64,000 nucleotides of DNA from Vagococcus proximus (GTDB taxonomy: Bacteria; Bacillota; Bacilli; Lactobacillales; Vagococcaceae). The number at the start of each line of letters is the position of its first letter. Positions within the stretch are counted from its first letter, which is position 1. Positions 60,087 through 64,000 of the stretch are shown here, piece by piece. The position numbers and the translations under genes were made by a program. The stretch lies in assembly GCF_029143285.1 (NCBI RefSeq), contig NZ_JAPDSH010000005.1, positions 1 to 64,000 on the forward strand, written 5' to 3'. Below the pieces are notes generated by a model. That model made no database searches. It was not told the DNA's origin and saw only the letters and a list, made by a program, of their open reading frames with translations.

Positions 60087-60947
60087 ATGTTAGATCGAGT
60101 AAAGAAAGTGGCTGTATTTACAACAGCACCTACAAAAGGAAATCCAGCTGGCGTGGTACTAAATGCGGATGAGTTAAGTAGTGCCGAAATGCAAGGGATT
60201 GCGAAAAAGGTTGGCTTAAGTGAGACTGTCTTTTGTTTGAAAAGTGAGCAATCGAGGTTGCGTCTACGCTTTTTTATGCCAGACAAAGAAACACCGTTAT
60301 GTGGACATGGAACAATAGGGGCAGTGTGGTTGTTTCTTAAAGAGAGGGACAACCTTGTTTCCCAAACTATTACGGTGGAAACAAAAGCAGGGCAATTAAG
60401 TCTTAACTATGATGAGCTAACAGAGGAATTGACGATGTCGCAGTGCCCGTATCAGAGTCACCCTTTTAAGGAAGATAGAGCAGCGTTATGCCAAGTCTTA
60501 GGGATTTCTGAAACTGATTTATCAGAAGAGTTGCCTTTGGAATACGGGTCAACAGGAGTTTGGACACTACTGGTTCCTGTTAAAAAGGCTGAACTACTTG
60601 GCAAGATGCAAGCTGACAATCAACTGTTTCCCGACGTATTAACCGATTATCCTTATGCCTCCATCCATCCGTATGCACCAAGTCAGAAAGATGGTATCGA
60701 CTATGAAGCGAGGCATTTTTCTAGTGCGACTGCGGGAGTAAAAGAGGATCCAGTAACAGGGACAGCATCTGGGAGTATGGTTGGGGCGCTAGCTAACTCT
60801 AATAAATTGGACCAACTAGAGTTGACGATAGAGCAAGGCGCGTCACTTGGAAAAGCAGGGTTGGTTAGAGCTTGCGCTTTAAATAATCAATCAACTGGTG
60901 AGTACGCTATTAGTATTTCAGGACGGTGTTGTTTAGGTGATTTTTAA
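60087..60947 (+). CDS. PhzF-family isomerase-like protein
   Basis: 286 aa. The N-terminal FTTAPTKGNPAGVVL and SETVFCL, the CGHGTIGAVWLFL motif (about 71-83) and the C-terminal ATAGVKEDPVTGTASGSMVG are the PhzF (phenazine biosynthesis / diaminopimelate-epimerase-like fold) signature. The family catalytic Glu (near 45, SETVF) is present. The substrate is unknown; phenazine production is not implied. SD AAGGAGG. It lies between DUF1831 and mnmA, which would otherwise be adjacent. Confidence 0.88.
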   Translation: MLDRVKKVAVFTTAPTKGNPAGVVLNADELSSAEMQGIAKKVGLSETVFCLKSEQSRLRLRFFMPDKETPLCGHGTIGAVWLFLKERDNLVSQTITVETKAGQLSLNYDELTEELTMSQCPYQSHPFKEDRAALCQVLGISETDLSEELPLEYGSTGVWTLLVPVKKAELLGKMQADNQLFPDVLTDYPYASIHPYAPSQKDGIDYEARHFSSATAGVKEDPVTGTASGSMVGALANSNKLDQLELTIEQGASLGKAGLVRACALNNQSTGEYAISISGRCCLGDF

Positions 60948-60974
60948 AATAAATCGACTTTCTGAGGCAAAGAG

Positions 60975-61003
60975 ATGAAAAATAACACAAAAGAGTCTAT
61001 AAT
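60975..61003 (+). promoter_or_regulatory. mnmA promoter
   Basis: Perfect -10 TATAAT (60998-61003) with a weak -35 ATGAAA (60975-60980) at 17 bases. The leader is about 60 bases. Confidence 0.5.
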
Positions 61004-61005
61004 AG

Positions 61006-62202
<1,197 letters not shown>

Positions 62203-62211
62203 ATTAACTTT

Positions 62212-62250
62212 AAAACTTCTTTCTTAAGCGAGAAAGAAGTTTTTTTATTT
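62212..62250 (+). terminator. Terminator after mnmA
   Basis: AAAACTTCTTTCT pairs with AGAAAGAAGTTTT around TAAGCG, then seven T. Confidence 0.88.
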
Positions 62251-62623
62251 TTCACAAAAATAACAGGTTTTATGATGAAAAAGTAAGCGTTTTATGAGAT
62301 AATATAGGCGTGGTATGAATGAGTTTAAAGCGTAAAGCCCACTCTCAATAAAGGTCAGTTATTATTACTATTATAAGAATAGGAGTGGAACTCAAACATG
62401 TCGACGACTTGTGATAGGAGTGTGATAAAATCTGCTAGATAAATCGGCTCACCATCAATAAGTATCTCAAAAGATAGTCGGTTAAACTATCTGAAAGAAC
62501 AGTCTCTTTTTTGAGTATCTACTAGTTATATATGGCTAACTTTATTATTACAAAAAATAATTAGTCGATCGTTCGATGTTGTAGGGCAATGCAGCAGAGA
62601 GCAGACCAAAGGAGAGAATCAGT
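62251..62623 (+). other. Long non-coding leader upstream of glpF
   Basis: About 370 bases with no convincing gene. A possible -10 (TAATAT) lies near 62300. Paired elements are seen: GAGTT (62321-62325) and CCACTC (62339-62344) match contiguous GAGTGGAACTC (62393-62403). Further on, AGATAGT pairs with ACTATCT (about 62475-62497) inside a CTCAAAAGA/TCTTTTTTGAG outer stem. A long folded 5' leader, perhaps with an antitermination site, is possible. I see no T-box sequence. Confidence 0.4.
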
Positions 62624-63340
62624 GTGAACGGAAATATGTTACAGATTTTTAGTGAATTTTTTGGAACAGCTATTTTAATTTTATTAGGGGACGGGGTTTG
62701 TGCCGCCGTCAATTTAAAGAAGAGTAAAGCAGAAGCATCAGGTTGGATTGTGATTGCAATGGGATGGGCAACAGCCGTAACGATTGCCGTTTATTTCTCA
62801 GGCTTTATGGGACCTGCGCATTTAAACCCAGCGGTAACGATTGGGAATGCTGTAGCAGGCAACTTGGAGTGGAATTTAGTTTTACCATTTATTATCGCAC
62901 AAGTATTAGGTGGGATTGTCGGAGCAGGATTAGTGTGGGCGATGTATCTACCACATTGGGCTGAAACAAAAGATCAAGGTGCTATTCTTGGTACATTTGC
63001 AACAGGACCTGCGATTAGACATTATCCAGCCAACTTACTATCAGAAATTATCGGGACATTTGTACTCGTGTTTGGTTTACTAGCCATGACACAACATCAA
63101 TTTGCTGATGGCGTTAACCCAATGGCAGTTGGCGTTTTAATCTTAGCAATTGGGTTGTCACTGGGTGGGGCGACAGGATATGCAATCAACCCAGCTCGTG
63201 ACTTAGGGCCGCGTATTGCACATCAGTTGTTACCAATTGCAGGAAAAGGACCATCTGACTGGGCGTATTCATGGGTACCAGTAGTTGGACCAGTCATTGG
63301 TGCAGTGATTGCAGCAGGAGTATTTGGTTTAATTGTATAG
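62624..63340 (+). CDS. glpF: Glycerol uptake facilitator (MIP family)
   Basis: 238 aa with six membrane helices. The two pore motifs are HLNPAVT (about 66-72) and INPARDLGPR (about 187-196). The Asp after the second NPAR favours a glycerol facilitator over a water-only channel. It stands alone, without glpK or glpO; imported glycerol could enter through GldA and DhaKLM encoded 6-10 kb upstream. The start is a GTG with AAAGGAG (62608-62614) nine bases upstream. A terminator follows. Confidence 0.92.
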   Translation: MNGNMLQIFSEFFGTAILILLGDGVCAAVNLKKSKAEASGWIVIAMGWATAVTIAVYFSGFMGPAHLNPAVTIGNAVAGNLEWNLVLPFIIAQVLGGIVGAGLVWAMYLPHWAETKDQGAILGTFATGPAIRHYPANLLSEIIGTFVLVFGLLAMTQHQFADGVNPMAVGVLILAIGLSLGGATGYAINPARDLGPRIAHQLLPIAGKGPSDWAYSWVPVVGPVIGAVIAAGVFGLIV

Positions 63341-63343
63341 ATG

Positions 63344-63377
63344 AAAAAAGCACTAGCTTAGGCTAGTGCTTTTTTTA
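63344..63377. terminator. Bidirectional terminator between glpF and the activase gene
   Basis: AAAAAAGCACTAGC pairs with GCTAGTGCTTTTTT around TTAG, with T runs on both strands. Confidence 0.92.
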
Positions 63378-64000
63378 TGCGTTTAATTTTTTGTGGCCTA
63401 ATCGAGCTGCACCAATTGCGCCAGCGTACTGAGCAAGTGGGTCAGTGACAACCTCAGTATCAAGATGTTCACTTAAAATAGCACGGATTTCATCACTTTG
63501 GGCTAAGCCTCCTGATAGAAAGACAGGTTGGTCTCTTTTATAACCAAGTTTAACTAATTGATTGCTAATGCGTTGAACAATTGAAGTCAATACGCCTTTA
63601 GCTATAGCTGACCTGTCTTCACCTTGTGCGACTAAACTAATGACTTCAGATTCAGCAAAAACAGTACACATGCTATTAATTTTGACAGGAGTAGCACCTT
63701 TAACGAAGGCATCTAAATTTTCAATATCTTCGCCTAATGTCCGCATTAATACCTCAACAAAACGGCCAGTACCCGCTGCGCATTTATCGTTCATATTAAA
63801 ATCGGAGACGCCCCCTTTTTTATTAAGGGTAATGGTTTTACAGTCTTGACCGCCAATATCAATCAGTTGTGTCGCACTTGGAAGTAAATAGTGTACACCA
63901 GCAGCGTGGCACGAGATTTCAGTGATGCAAGTCGCTTCTTCTAAAAGTTTTCGTCCGTATCCAGTTGTTATAATTGGAAGAGTAGTTGTGTCTTCTGGTG
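63375..64000 (-). CDS. 2-hydroxyacyl-CoA dehydratase activase, BadF/BadG/HgdC ATPase (partial)
   Basis: The gene runs off the window end, so its N terminus is missing; 207 codons are visible. Reading continues upstream of 63794 without a stop, giving TGYGRKLLEEA, CHAAGVHYLLP, LIDIGGQDCK and then NDKCAAGTGRF. The two cysteines in NDKCAAGTGRF and SMCTVFAESE are the expected ligands of the [4Fe-4S] cluster shared by the dimer; SGGLAQSDEI and AIGAARLG close the ATPase fold. These proteins use ATP to inject an electron into 2-hydroxyacyl-CoA dehydratases. The stop at 63375 means a stand-alone activase or the end of a longer fusion. GGQDCK has Cys where Ser is usual. Confidence 0.88.
   Translation of the reverse strand, partial: PEDTTTLPIITTGYGRKLLEEATCITEISCHAAGVHYLLPSATQLIDIGGQDCKTITLNKKGGVSDFNMNDKCAAGTGRFVEVLMRTLGEDIENLDAFVKGATPVKINSMCTVFAESEVISLVAQGEDRSAIAKGVLTSIVQRISNQLVKLGYKRDQPVFLSGGLAQSDEIRAILSEHLDTEVVTDPLAQYAGAIGAARLGHKKLNA

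Noticed and set aside
62251-62623. T-box riboswitch or tRNA gene before glpF
   Set aside because: No T-box consensus (UGGNACCGCG-like) and no tRNA TPsiC arm or acceptor pairing was seen.
62743-62964. 73-aa cysteine-rich open frame inside glpF
   Set aside because: Out-of-frame shadow of glpF; no SD and no recognisable domain.

Overview
The window is low-GC, densely coding Firmicutes DNA with strong AGGAGG-type ribosome binding sites, many intrinsic terminators, cre-type catabolite sites, a rnc-smc-HAD-ftsY core block, a fused glutathione synthetase (GshF), LacC/LacD tagatose enzymes, DhaKLM with DhaQ/DhaS, and DUF1831 with mnmA. This combination points to Lactobacillales, most likely Enterococcaceae (Vagococcus or a close Enterococcus relative). 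The genus is inference; no search was run.

Layout. 1-200: 3' end of a 5S rRNA and terminators. 206-11330: a host-glycan block with an intracellular GH20 hexosaminidase and a small membrane-anchored protein (minus strand), a divergent GH29 alpha-L-fucosidase, and an ABC importer with two permeases and three tandem paralogous solute-binding lipoproteins but no ATPase. 11523-20498: housekeeping genes (rnc, smc, HAD phosphatase, ftsY, gshF). 20723-29692: glycosaminoglycan (GAG) disaccharide operon: a LevR-type sigma-54 activator, a near-consensus -24/-12 promoter, GH88 unsaturated glucuronyl hydrolase, mannose-family PTS (EIIB, C, D, A), a YajC-like protein and a cytoplasmic heparinase II/III-family protein. 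29808-39307: GntR regulator, AgaS, LacD, LacC, a second mannose-family PTS, a GH35 beta-galactosidase and a HAD phosphatase, i.e. a GalNAc/galactosyl-HexNAc route through tagatose 6-phosphate. 39407-45847: IclR regulator, a discoidin-like cytosolic protein, kduI, kduD, an MFS transporter, kdgA and kdgK, i.e. the route from unsaturated uronate to pyruvate and glyceraldehyde-3-phosphate. 45846-51957: TelA/XpaC pair, NUDIX, mtnN, nicotinamidase-like hydrolase, a DUF2829-like small protein, an SDR and queT. 52006-57829: a papain-fold-like protein, then the dihydroxyacetone/glycerol block (dhaKLM, gldA, dhaQ, dhaS). 58071-64000: cysteine desulfurase, two small proteins, PhzF-like protein, mnmA, glpF and a partial 2-hydroxyacyl-CoA dehydratase activase.

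How it fits together. GAG or mucin-type oligosaccharides are imported by PTS or ABC systems and dismantled inside the cell (GH88, heparinase-like lyase, GH20, GH29, GH35; none of these has a signal peptide). The uronate half goes through KduI, KduD, KdgK and KdgA. The galactosamine half goes through AgaS, LacC and LacD. Each branch has its own regulator and a visible candidate site: sigma-54 plus LevR-type activator; GntR with a DasR/dre-like palindrome; IclR with a repeated 15-bp palindrome. Several cre sites are superimposed. The dihydroxyacetone kinase promoter carries a DhaS-type palindrome overlapping a full cre match.

Several gene starts were moved downstream from the longest reading frame because a Shine-Dalgarno sequence fits the inner start better. 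All functions are read from the sequence and family knowledge; none was confirmed by search.
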